Made by a program: the position numbers and the translations under genes
NCBI RefSeq assembly: GCF_005796205.1
Contig: NZ_VAHN01000004.1
Span: forward strand, 186,001 to 250,000
Direction: 5' to 3'
From: Pseudarthrobacter sp. NamE2
GTDB taxonomy: Bacteria; Actinomycetota; Actinomycetes; Actinomycetales; Micrococcaceae
DNA length: 64,000 nt
Notes under the pieces: generated by a model
Databases searched by the model: none
Told to the model about the DNA's origin: nothing
What the model saw: the letters and a program-made list of their open reading frames with translations, nothing else
In this document: in pieces, positions 24,098 through 31,223 of the stretch
Position numbering within the stretch: position 1 is the stretch's first letter
How the letters are laid out: every line of letters starts with the position of its first letter

Positions 24098-24916
24098 ATG
24101 CCCACGCCTGAACGGAAAACACTGGAAGTCAACGGCACCGCCTTGTCCTGCCTGGAAGCGGGAAACCCTGACGCCCCGCCGCTGCTGCTGCTGCACGGGA
24201 CGTTTTGGAGCCGGGTCTGGCAGCCGGTCCTGCCCGCCCTTTCCAAGGAGCTTTATTGCCTGGCGCTGGACTTTCCCGGATTCGGGCGCAGTGAAGGAGA
24301 GCTGCAAGTCCCGGAGGCGACTGTCCCGGAGCTCGCGCGCACTGTCCTGGATGCCGCTGATGCCCTCGGCCTGGACAGGTTCGCGGTAGCCGCGCACGAT
24401 ATCGGCGGCGGAGTGGCGCAGCACCTCGCTGCCTACAGCGGACGGGTGACCCGGCTGGTGCTGGTCAACGCCGTGATGTTTGATTCGTGGCCCGTACCGG
24501 CGGTTGCGAAATTCCGTGACCCCGATCTTCGCGCGGCCACCAGCCCTGAAGAAGTGCTTGCAGCCCGAACCAAGACGATGCAGTTGACTGTGGAACGAAC
24601 CCTCACCCCCGAGGAGGTGGAGGATTACGTCTCACCCTGGCAAAACCCCGCCCGTGCCCGGTCCTGGATGGCCATGGCAGGAGCCGCGGATTCAAGCTAC
24701 ACCCTTGACTTGCTGCCGGCGCTGAAAGAGGCAGCAGTCCCCACGAGGCTCGTCTGGGGGAAGGACGACGACTTCCAGAAGGTCGAATTCGCCCACCGGT
24801 ACGCCTCCGAAATCCCGGGCAGCGACCTGGTTGAGGTAGCGGGCAAGCACATCCCCATGGAGGACTCACCCAAGGACGTAGCAGCCGCCATGCTCGAACA
24901 CCTGTCCGCCCTCTAG
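24098..24916 (+). CDS. Alpha/beta hydrolase, epoxide hydrolase/haloalkane dehalogenase-like
   Basis: The ATG at 24098, with GAGGAG upstream, gives 272 residues. The fold is clear: the oxyanion motif LLLHGTFWSR, a nucleophile elbow AAHDIGGGVAQ in which the nucleophile is Asp as in epoxide hydrolases and haloalkane dehalogenases, an acidic residue in WGKDDDF and the catalytic His in GKHIPMED. No signal peptide is seen. The substrate is not readable. It is divergent from the hydrophobic protein and dehalogenase genes and converges with a SpoIIAA-like gene. A combined role with the neighbouring haloacid dehalogenase in breakdown of halogenated compounds is possible but speculative. Confidence 0.85.
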   Translation: MPTPERKTLEVNGTALSCLEAGNPDAPPLLLLHGTFWSRVWQPVLPALSKELYCLALDFPGFGRSEGELQVPEATVPELARTVLDAADALGLDRFAVAAHDIGGGVAQHLAAYSGRVTRLVLVNAVMFDSWPVPAVAKFRDPDLRAATSPEEVLAARTKTMQLTVERTLTPEEVEDYVSPWQNPARARSWMAMAGAADSSYTLDLLPALKEAAVPTRLVWGKDDDFQKVEFAHRYASEIPGSDLVEVAGKHIPMEDSPKDVAAAMLEHLSAL

Positions 24917-24937
24917 CTGTATTGCCCAAGGACGCGG

Positions 24938-25318
24938 TCAGGGCGATGCAGGCTCCTCCATCAGCCAGGTCATCGCCTCGTCCAGGGACGTGAAGTACCG
25001 GGTGGTGTGTGCCGGCTTGTGGCGTCCGATGTAGAAACCGCCCATCGCCTCATCCACGGGGGAGGTACCCACGATCGCTGCCCGGGTGAGCGGCCAGCGG
25101 CGCGCGAAGGTTTCCTGGGCCCGCTGGTCGATCCACGTCATGCCCGTCATCTCGACCAGCAGCGGAAGGGCGCGCCCCTCGCTGAGGGCGGCTGCCCGCT
25201 TCATAAGCGCCCGCGCGTCCCGTTCGGTGACCACGGCTCCGGGAGCCCACTTCAAATGCAGCACCTGCCCCAACAGCTCGATTGTTCCGGTGACTTTTTC
25301 GTGCTCTTGGTCTTTCAC
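24938..25318 (-). CDS. SpoIIAA/STAS-like small protein, paralogue 2
   Basis: The GTG at 25318 follows AGGAGGC closely and gives 126 residues. The protein has the same build as paralogues at 17688 and 31224: GTIELLGQVLHLKW, then LPLLVEMTGM, then AIVGTSPVDEAM and, near the end, TRYFTSLDEAMTWL. The middle block LVEMTG followed by a short helix is shared closely with the 31224 copy, which suggests these two are nearer relatives. The family looks like the SpoIIAA-like fold; no function is known. It stands alone, convergent with the hydrolase gene. Confidence 0.75.
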   Translation of the reverse strand: MKDQEHEKVTGTIELLGQVLHLKWAPGAVVTERDARALMKRAAALSEGRALPLLVEMTGMTWIDQRAQETFARRWPLTRAAIVGTSPVDEAMGGFYIGRHKPAHTTRYFTSLDEAMTWLMEEPASP

Positions 25319-25427
25319 GGTGCCTCCTAGAACCAATCCCAGGTTTCCACTGTGCCGGGACGCGCGGGAAGGCGCCAAAACGGGCAACCCGGGCAGGCCC
25401 GGCTCACATGCTGATGGTCAGGCGTAG

Positions 25428-26639
25428 TCAGGACGTGGTCAGCACAGTCTTGAGCCACCCTTCCTCGCGCCGGTCAAAGTTCAGGTATGCCTCAACAACG
25501 TCGCTGATCGGCTCGTGCTGCGTGATGAACCTGGTCGGGTCGAAAACACCGGAGGCCACGAGGTCCACCAGCGGCGGCGTGACGGACCGGTGGTCGCAGT
25601 TGCCCGCCCGGATGGTCAGGTTCTTGTTCATGGCCTGTCCGATCGGGTAGGACGTCATGGTCGGGCCGTAGACGCCGATGATGCCGATCCGGCCGTACTT
25701 CCGCACCGTCTCCACGCTCCACCGTGAGACCTGGGAGGGGGCATCGCCCGGCACCCAGTTTTCACCCTGGACGTTCGTTGCGGGTGCCACCTCGGCAACC
25801 TCCTGCGCAAACTGCTCAGCCTGCTCCTCGCCCTTGGCCGCCGCAGGCCCCGAGGAGGGCCGCTGCGCATCCACGCCAACAGCATCAATGACCGCATCCA
25901 CGCCAACGCCCTGCGTGGCCTCCATCAGCACCTCGGTGGGGTCTTCGCTGTTGAAGTTGATAACGTCGGCGTTCTGGTCGAGGGCCTGGACGAGCCGGGT
26001 CTCGATGCCGTCGATCGCGAACACCCGGGAGGCACCCTGCCGGAATGCCGAGGCGATGGCGAGCTGACCCACGATGCCCGCACCGTACACGGCCACGGAG
26101 TCACCACGCTGGACTCCGGCCAATTGGGCGCCGAACCAGGACGTCGGGAAAATGTCCGAGAGCAGGATTGCCTGTTCGTCGCTGACGTTCTCCGGGATGG
26201 CAGTCAGGGTGTTCGACGCCCAGGGGATGCGTGCGTACTCGGCCTGCAAGCCGTTGACTGGCCCGGTTGTTTCCGGGCCGCCAAAGAAGCAGGTTCCCGC
26301 CTGCGGCCCGTTCGGGTTCGCGGTATCGCACTGGGCGGTGTGCCCGGCCCGGCACTGCCAGCAGACGCCGCAGGACATGGTGGAGGACACGATCACCCGG
26401 TCGCCGGGTGTGAAGCGGCGCACGGCCTTGCCTACGGCGGTCACTTCCCCCACCGCTTCGTGGCCGAGGATGGTGCCTTCCTTCATTCCGGACATCGTGC
26501 CGCGGATGAAGTGCAGGTCCGTCCCGCAGATTGCGCTGCGGGTGATCCGGACGATGGCATCGTTCGGATCGAGGATGCTTGGATCATCGACGGTGTCCAG
26601 GCGGATATCGCCTTCGCCGTGCCAAACGAGAGCTTTCAT
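25428..26639 (-). CDS. Zinc-dependent alcohol dehydrogenase, formaldehyde dehydrogenase-like
   Basis: The ATG at 26639 has AAAGAGGAG upstream and gives 403 residues. The catalytic zinc ligands lie in SAICGTDLHF and GHEAVGEV, and the structural zinc Cys residues in SCGVCWQCRAGHTAQC. The nucleotide fold starts with VYGAGIVGQLAIASA. About 45 extra residues around 265-310 (rich in Glu, Gln, Ala) match the larger group of glutathione-independent formaldehyde dehydrogenase-like enzymes. The substrate could be formaldehyde, alcohols or polyols. A palindrome sits about 90 bases upstream. The protein is cytoplasmic and the gene stands alone. Confidence 0.9.
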   Translation of the reverse strand: MKALVWHGEGDIRLDTVDDPSILDPNDAIVRITRSAICGTDLHFIRGTMSGMKEGTILGHEAVGEVTAVGKAVRRFTPGDRVIVSSTMSCGVCWQCRAGHTAQCDTANPNGPQAGTCFFGGPETTGPVNGLQAEYARIPWASNTLTAIPENVSDEQAILLSDIFPTSWFGAQLAGVQRGDSVAVYGAGIVGQLAIASAFRQGASRVFAIDGIETRLVQALDQNADVINFNSEDPTEVLMEATQGVGVDAVIDAVGVDAQRPSSGPAAAKGEEQAEQFAQEVAEVAPATNVQGENWVPGDAPSQVSRWSVETVRKYGRIGIIGVYGPTMTSYPIGQAMNKNLTIRAGNCDHRSVTPPLVDLVASGVFDPTRFITQHEPISDVVEAYLNFDRREEGWLKTVLTTS

Positions 26640-26728
26640 GATGTGACTCCTCTTTGCGGCGCCGGGGGCCGCGGATAGGGTTCTGGTCATCAGGCGCTCC
26701 GCGCGCCGGGAGCACCCCGCCGGAAGAT

Positions 26729-26740
26729 AGTAAGCCTACT
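26729..26740. promoter_or_regulatory. Palindrome upstream of the alcohol dehydrogenase gene
   Basis: AGTAAGCCTACT, with outer AGTA/TACT pairs, lies about 90 bases upstream of the dehydrogenase start. It resembles the palindromes at 12882 and 30847 and may be a shared operator type. Confidence 0.3.
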
Positions 26741-26908
26741 GCCTATTCATGGAGGCAGCCAGCGGCGCGTGTGCGGAGTGCAGGCCGTCGGCGGGGCTCC
26801 GCGGGAAACGCCGGGAATGCCGCGGGCAGTTAAAAGAAAAGGTGCCCGAGCGGCTTTGGGGGATGCCGCCCGGACACTCGATCCACAGTAGTGCATTGAG
26901 ATGCACAT

Positions 26909-26938
26909 GTGTACACAATCGCGGGCGTGTCTAGGATA
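26909..26938 (+). promoter_or_regulatory. Candidate promoter for the ArsR regulator gene
   Basis: TGTACA at 26909-26914 and TAGGAT at 26933-26938 are spaced by 18 bases, a reasonable -35/-10 pair about 70 bases before the regulator start at 27010. The rest of the 370-base interval 26640-27009 holds only the palindrome at 26729 and nothing else I can support. Confidence 0.4.
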
Positions 26939-27009
26939 GGGCTGCAGAGCTTTTCGGGCTCGTCTGCGCACCTTTGAGGGCGTAGGGGCGCATCAGTGTG
27001 GGGGACTGA

Positions 27010-27387
27010 ATGGACAAGAGCACGTCGCAGGCAGTGGCCGGGGAATCAAGGGTGCCTTCGCTTGTCCATGAGGTGGCCGTGAGCCCGCAGCTGTTGGAGG
27101 CGGCGGCCGCAACGCTGCGGATGCTTGCCGAGCCCACCCGCCTGCACCTGCTCTGGCAGCTTGCCGATGGCCCCAGGAGCGTCACCGAGCTTACTGCTGC
27201 CGCAATCGTTCCGCGGACTGTGGTCAGCCAGCATCTGGCCAAGCTCCGGCTGAGCGGGCTGGTGAGTACCCGGCGGAGCGGCCGGCATGTCATCTACTCG
27301 CTCCATGACGGGCATCTGGTCCGGCTGATCCGCGAAACCATCAACCATGCCGACCACCGCCTCAGCGGCGAGCCGCCGCACCGCTGA
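27010..27387 (+). CDS. ArsR/SmtB-family zinc-type repressor
   Basis: The 125-residue product starts at the ATG at 27010 with GGGG upstream. The winged-helix core is typical: LRMLAEPTRLHLLWQLADG, then VSQHLAKLRLSGLVSTRRSGRHVIYSL. The last helix holds D-x-H-x10-H-x2-H (HDGHLVRLIRETINHADH), which is the alpha-5 metal site of CzrA and SmtB. It should therefore sense zinc or cobalt and release DNA when metal is bound. The site is complete. It lies immediately upstream of a second regulator and a broken cation diffusion facilitator gene, its likely target. Confidence 0.9.
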   Translation: MDKSTSQAVAGESRVPSLVHEVAVSPQLLEAAAATLRMLAEPTRLHLLWQLADGPRSVTELTAAAIVPRTVVSQHLAKLRLSGLVSTRRSGRHVIYSLHDGHLVRLIRETINHADHRLSGEPPHR

Positions 27388-27404
27388 CCCTGCAGCTCCT
27401 GACG

Positions 27405-27671
27405 ATGGCCGGCGCCCGCTTTGTACAGTGTTCCGACGCCCCGTCCTATCCTTCGGAACTTGCCGATGCGCTTGGTGTGTCTCGGCAGAGCATGTCCAAT
27501 CACCTGACGTGCCTGCGCGGCTGCGGTCTTGTGGTGGCGGTTCCCGACGCGCGGCGGACCCGATATGAGCTTGCGGATGCACGGCTGGGCCACGCGATCA
27601 AGGACCTGCTCGGCGTTGTCCTTGCGGTTGATCCGGCGTGCTGCGCCCCTGACGGGGAGTGCATCGCATGA
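27405..27671 (+). CDS. CmtR-like ArsR regulator with shortened N-terminus
   Basis: The ATG at 27405 lies 17 bases after the first regulator; the product has only 88 residues. It carries the CmtR recognition helix and metal site: VSRQSMSNHLTCLRGCGLVV, where C-x3-C matches the cadmium/lead ligands, and a Cys-rich end (DPACCAPDGEC). CmtR proteins start with about 25 more residues (helices 1 and 2, with an ADPTR motif) that are missing here. The first 13 residues before PSYP look unrelated. It may be a truncated, inactive regulator or may start at an unusual upstream site. The stop overlaps the next start (ATGA). Confidence 0.65.
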   Translation: MAGARFVQCSDAPSYPSELADALGVSRQSMSNHLTCLRGCGLVVAVPDARRTRYELADARLGHAIKDLLGVVLAVDPACCAPDGECIA

Positions 27672-28407
27672 CCGCGCTGTTGCATGCGCCAAGCCCGGAA
27701 CGCCGGGCCGTGCTGAACCGCCGCATCCGGTTGTTCGCGGCCGCAACCATCACCTACAACGTCATTGAAGCCGTCGTGGCGCTCTGGGCCGGCAACGTCG
27801 CGGATTCTGCCGCATTGATCGGTTTCGGGCTGGACTCGGTCATCGAGGTGGCGTCTGCCCTGGCGCTGTCGTGGCAGTTCTCATCGAAGAATCCCGAACG
27901 GCGTGAGCACCTGACGCTGCGGATCATCGCCATTTCATTCTTTGCCCTCGCCGCATTCGTGGCCATGGACGCCGTGCGGTCGCTGATGGGAGGGGAGGAA
28001 GCCCGGCACTCGATCCCCGGCATCGTCATCGCGGCGTTGAGCCTGGCGATCATGCCCGTACTGTCGTGGGCACAACATCGGGCAGGCCGGGAACTGGGTT
28101 CCCGGACGGCCGTGGCCGATTTCAAGCAGACCCTGCTGTGCACATACCTTCCGCCGTACTGCTCGTCGGCCTGATCCTGAACAGCACCCTGGGCTGGTGG
28201 TGGGCCGATGCCGGCGCAGCCCTGGTCATCGCAGGCATCGCAGTCCGTAAAGGAATCAATGCCTGGCGTGGTGATGCCTGCTGCGCCCTTCCCCGCGCCG
28301 GCCAATCCGAGGGCCATGGCGGGGAAGATGACTGCTGTGAGCCCGCACCGGACGGCAGCAGCGCGCCCGGGGGGATGTGTTGCCGGGAGCCCGGTTTTCG
28401 CGGATGA
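27668..28407 (+). pseudogene. Cation diffusion facilitator gene with a one-base frameshift
   Basis: The ATG at 27668 overlaps the upstream stop. The first frame encodes four or five membrane helices of a CDF metal exporter, with the metal-site Asp in GFGLDSVIEV, and then breaks: after KQTLLCTYL near 28150 it runs to a stop at 28172-28174. Adding one base restores a second frame, SAVLLVGLILNSTLGWWWADAG, to a stop at 28405-28407, and includes the sixth helix and a Cys-rich tail (GDACC, DDCCEP, GMCC). The intact product would be about 246 residues and export zinc, cadmium or cobalt. The break may be real decay or a base error. Confidence 0.8.
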
Positions 28408-28449
28408 TGTGCAGCGGCGGGGGTACGTGCCGGCAGAGGGAGGCGCGCC

Positions 28450-28947
28450 GTGGCTTACACCGGACAGCTGATCCTTGGCGTCCCGTGGACGGTTCCGCCT
28501 GTGCTGGTACGCGCCGGTGCCGAACTGGCTGACGCACTCGGGGTTCATCTGGTGTGCGCCTACGTGGATCCCGCCAGCGTCCTCACGGAGTGGGAACCGT
28601 ACCGCATCCGGACGGCGGCATCGCTTGACCCCGTGGTGAATGAGGAGGCCCTCTACCCGGCCAGCGGGGTGCGCGCCGGCCTCACTGAAATTCTTGGCCC
28701 GCAGGGAACAGCGTGGTCCTTCCGCGAGCTGCATGGCGATGTGGCCGCTGCGCTCGCACGGCTGGCCGACAGCACCGGCGCCTGCATGCTAATGGTCGGC
28801 AACGGACGGGACGGCCCGCTGGCCAGGTTCAGCAGGGCATTGGAGTTGGGGGTGGCGGACAAGCTTGCCCGGTTCCAGGGCAGGCCGGTGGTCGTGGTCC
28901 CCGAACACACCAGGGCCAGGCGGACGGGGAACCGGTCCACTCAGTGA
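28450..28947 (+). CDS. Universal stress protein family
   Basis: The GTG at 28450 follows GGGAGG and gives 165 residues. The fold pattern of UspA is visible: a first strand QLILGVPWTVPP, a helix rich in Ala (VLVRAGAELADALG), then MLMVGNGRDG followed by a helix and strand PVVVVPEH, close to the ATP-loop arrangement G-x2-G-x9-G. No membrane segment or signal is present. The protein probably works in the cytoplasm in stress or stationary phase. Its last codons overlap the end of the convergent gene at 28941. Confidence 0.75.
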   Translation: MAYTGQLILGVPWTVPPVLVRAGAELADALGVHLVCAYVDPASVLTEWEPYRIRTAASLDPVVNEEALYPASGVRAGLTEILGPQGTAWSFRELHGDVAAALARLADSTGACMLMVGNGRDGPLARFSRALELGVADKLARFQGRPVVVVPEHTRARRTGNRSTQ

Positions 28948-29507
28948 AGTAGGCGGTGCCCGGCGGCGGTACGCCCCAGTTCGCCCAGGTAGTCGGCCAG
29001 GGCAACAGGTCCGTTTCCGGGGCCGGCGATCACCAGGTCCCCGTGGCGGGTGAGGACCAAATCCTCGCCGCGGGGTTCCTCGGCTGCCCGCACGGCATCG
29101 ATGAACTGCTCATAACGGTCGGCCAGGCTCGGGCAGCTGACGGGCATCAGCCTGTGTACGCCGCCGATCACTTCAACGGGGTGGTTGCGGACCATCCGGC
29201 CCGACCCGTCCAGCACCACCTCGGCAACCGCCAGCCGGGGCACGGAACCGGAGCGGCCGCCGTCGTGCGTCAAACTGCCCAGCACATAGGCGGGCGCCCA
29301 GTGCCTGCCGTGGGGGTCGGTGACGGGCACGGGCTGCAGCCCTGCTGCCCGGAGTGAGGCCACGATGGTTCCAACAAGTTCGGCCAGGCGGGGTTCCACG
29401 CGGGTCCGCAGCTGTTTTCCCGACGCTGGCAGCAGGTGCACCAGGGGCGGCGGGGGCGGGGCGGAGATGTTGCGGTGGAAAGCACGTGCGAGAAAGCCAC
29501 TGGCCAT
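28941..29507 (-). CDS. Conserved protein, function unknown
   Basis: The ATG at 29507, with AGGAGA ahead, gives 188 residues. The first 30 residues contain a Pro run (SAPPPPPLVHLLP), then a helix, then alternating short strands and helices (AVAEVVLDGSGRMV, RYEQFIDAVRAAEE, LVLTRHGDLVIAG). No transmembrane segment is seen. I do not recognise the family. The gene converges with the universal stress protein gene, with a 7-base overlap of the two ends. A DUF4188 gene lies 114 bases upstream on the same strand, which may or may not share its transcript. Confidence 0.6.
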   Translation of the reverse strand: MASGFLARAFHRNISAPPPPPLVHLLPASGKQLRTRVEPRLAELVGTIVASLRAAGLQPVPVTDPHGRHWAPAYVLGSLTHDGGRSGSVPRLAVAEVVLDGSGRMVRNHPVEVIGGVHRLMPVSCPSLADRYEQFIDAVRAAEEPRGEDLVLTRHGDLVIAGPGNGPVALADYLGELGRTAAGHRLLH

Positions 29508-29621
29508 TCCGGTCTCCTGTTCCTGGCCCCGCTGCTGAAGCAATGGAACAAGGGTGCGGCATGCCCGGGCGGACTGTCCAGCATCGGGAGCCCCAAGAAA
29601 TGCACACGCACGGAAGGGGGA

Positions 29622-30128
29622 TTAGGGGGTTTCGCCCGCAGTCCGGCCGGCGAACTTCCCCATCCGCTGCTTCGCCGTATTGGTGCCGGCCCCGATGGGC
29701 ACCTGCGCCGTGGCTTTGGCCAGCCCAAACAGTGGCATCCCGCTGTAGACGGTCTCGATTCCGCTGGCCGGAACCTGGTACGTCTCGTGCCAGATGCCCA
29801 CGTCCCCGGACCCCGAAAGTTCCTTCATAAAACGGCGCCACGGCTCCAGGTGCGGAGCGTCCCGGTCCGCCGCGAACCTGCGCAGGTGTTCCGGGCTTTC
29901 CCAGTAGCTGACCATCATGGTGGTCCGCCCGAACCACTGCTCAAAGCCCAGCATCCCTGAATCCGGATTGGCCGAGAGATGGCGGAGCATCCGGGGCATC
30001 GCCGACGCCACCTGCAAGACCTTGCCCGCACGCCACCACCGGTTCGCCCGCATCCCGATGAGGAACACGGTCACGGAGTCCCGCCCGGGATCTGCAGTGT
30101 ATCGGCCGGGAAAAATTGTCTGTTCCAT
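29622..30128 (-). CDS. DUF4188 monooxygenase-like protein
   Basis: I prefer the ATG at 30128, with GGAAGG seven bases upstream, giving 168 residues; a longer frame to 30161 would overlap the operator and has no site. The protein matches DUF4188, a family with a dimeric ferredoxin-like fold resembling antibiotic-biosynthesis monooxygenases: VTVFLIGMRANRWW, MLGFEQWFGRTTMMVSYW and WHETYQVPASGIETVYS. The function is unproven, possibly oxidation or detoxification of small aromatics. It is divergent from a TetR gene with a palindromic site between them, so this is the likely target of that regulator. Confidence 0.85.
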   Translation of the reverse strand: MEQTIFPGRYTADPGRDSVTVFLIGMRANRWWRAGKVLQVASAMPRMLRHLSANPDSGMLGFEQWFGRTTMMVSYWESPEHLRRFAADRDAPHLEPWRRFMKELSGSGDVGIWHETYQVPASGIETVYSGMPLFGLAKATAQVPIGAGTNTAKQRMGKFAGRTAGETP

Positions 30129-30162
30129 GGGGAGGCCTTCCGGAGGATCTTCGAACGACATG

Positions 30163-30198
30163 ATTTCGTAACGGTGTTACAAAACAATGTTATGAAAT
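30163..30198. promoter_or_regulatory. TetR operator between DUF4188 and tetR
   Basis: ATTTCGTAAC at 30163-30172 is matched by GTTATGAAAT at 30189-30198 (one mismatch), and a tighter palindrome GTAACGGTGTTAC sits at 30168-30180. The region lies between two divergent starts, covering the upstream end of each. It is the expected place for autoregulation by the TetR protein. Confidence 0.65.
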
Positions 30199-30199
30199 C

Positions 30200-30787
30200 A
30201 TGGAAAGCATGGCAAGACCCGTGGTTCACACCGATTCCCTCCGCTCAGAGCTCCTTGCCGTCGCGGCGGAACTGGTGGACCGGGAGGGTCCGGCGCGGGT
30301 CACGCTGCGCGACTTGGCGGCGGCGGCCGGCACCTCAACCAGTGCGGTGTACTCGCTGTTCGGCGGGAAGTCCCAGCTCCTCACCGCCGTGGTGGATGAC
30401 GGGTTCCGCTCCTTCCGCGACTCCCAGGCGGCAGCGTCCGACGGCGGGCTCCGCGGCCTGGGCGTTGCGTACAGGGAGTGGGCGCTGGGCCACCAAGCCC
30501 TTTACCGGCTCATGTTCGGCGGCGCCCTGGCGGCCTACACCGACTGCCAGCCCACCCCGGAGGTGGCGGCCGATGCGATGGGCCCGCTTAAGGAGGCGGT
30601 CGCCGCCGCGCAGTCGGCAGGCGCGCTCCTGCCCGCCCCGGTGGAGGTGGTTGCCGTGGCCATCTGGGGCCAGGTCCACGGACTGGTGAGCCTCGAACTG
30701 GCGCAGGTGGGACCGCCGGACACTAACTGGGCGGCGGCCTATGACGCAGCCCTGGATGCGCTGGGCCGGGGCTGGGCTGCGCCCTAA
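30200..30787 (+). CDS. TetR-family repressor with WHG-type C-terminal domain
   Basis: The 195-residue product starts at the ATG at 30200, right after the palindrome, with no clear ribosome site, which suggests a leaderless transcript. The helix-turn-helix is LRDLAAAAGTSTSAVYSLFG. The C-terminal ligand domain contains YREWALGHQALYRLMFGG, the pattern of the WHG (TetR_C_13) group. It probably binds the inverted repeat at 30163-30198 and controls the divergent DUF4188 gene and itself. The effector is unknown. Confidence 0.9.
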   Translation: MESMARPVVHTDSLRSELLAVAAELVDREGPARVTLRDLAAAAGTSTSAVYSLFGGKSQLLTAVVDDGFRSFRDSQAAASDGGLRGLGVAYREWALGHQALYRLMFGGALAAYTDCQPTPEVAADAMGPLKEAVAAAQSAGALLPAPVEVVAVAIWGQVHGLVSLELAQVGPPDTNWAAAYDAALDALGRGWAAP

Positions 30788-30846
30788 ACGGGCAATTACC
30801 CGCCACCCCGCCTTGCGCCATCAGTAGCAAGTATGCTTACCATCTA

Positions 30847-30868
30847 GTTAGTAACCCTACTTACTAAC
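30847..30868. promoter_or_regulatory. Palindrome upstream of a 37-residue gene
   Basis: GTTAGTAA at 30847-30854 is perfectly matched by TTACTAAC at 30861-30868 with a 6-base centre. It lies about 40 bases before the small gene at 30905. It may be an operator or a weak terminator for tetR. Confidence 0.35.
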
Positions 30869-30904
30869 TTGAATGGTCGGGTTCACAACCAAAGGAACGG
30901 TCAC

Positions 30905-31018
30905 ATGAAAAAACTGCTCTTCGCTCTGCTTCCCGCCGTCATCAGCCGGGTACTGCAGGCCAGGAAGGCAAAGCAGGCACGCGCTGGCCAGGTGCGACCG
31001 CCGCGGAACCGCTTCTAA
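30905..31018 (+). CDS. 37-residue basic protein
   Basis: The ATG at 30905 has a perfect AAAGGA seven bases upstream and opens a 37-residue frame to TAA at 31016-31018. The product begins MKKLLFALLPAVISRVLQ, a hydrophobic N-terminal helix, and ends in a basic segment with four Lys or Arg (ARKAKQARAG, VRPPRNRF). It could be a small membrane-associated peptide. It is followed at once by a remnant of a DUF2382 gene. No known family is recognised. The strong site makes it likely to be translated. Confidence 0.55.
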   Translation: MKKLLFALLPAVISRVLQARKAKQARAGQVRPPRNRF

Positions 31019-31055
31019 GGCTTGTCCACGGCAGCGGGAAACATGGACGCACCGC

Positions 31056-31166
31056 GCGTCGCAGACCGGCAAGGCGCAGCTGCGCAAGTACGTAGTCACC
31101 GAGAACGTCACCACCACCGTTCCGGTTGAGCGCGACGAGGTCCGCATCAAGCGCGGGCCCATCACC
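31056..31166 (+). pseudogene. Fragment of a DUF2382 (YsnF/AvaK-type) gene
   Basis: Without a start codon of its own, this frame encodes SQTGKAQLRKYVVTENV followed by TTVPVERDEVRIKRGPI. That is the core of the DUF2382 domain found in general stress proteins. About 35 codons remain; the rest of the gene, before and after, is gone, and the frame runs on into unrelated sequence. It is a decayed remnant. Confidence 0.7.
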
Positions 31167-31172
31167 GCCGCC

Positions 31173-31209
31173 AACGGTCCGTCCTTCCTTTTAGGGAGGG
31201 CGGGCCGTT
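31173..31209. terminator. Bidirectional hairpin after the DUF2382 remnant
   Basis: AACGGTCCGTCC at 31173-31184 pairs imperfectly with GGGCGGGCCGTT at 31198-31209 around a short AT-containing loop, next to the stop of the minus-strand gene at 31224. It fits a terminator serving both directions, and was probably the original end of the lost DUF2382 gene. Confidence 0.5.
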
Positions 31210-31223
31210 TGGGTGCGGAAGGT

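Noticed and set aside
30129..30161. A longer start for the DUF4188 gene at 30161
   Set aside because: It abuts the operator and has no ribosome site, whereas the ATG at 30128 has one.
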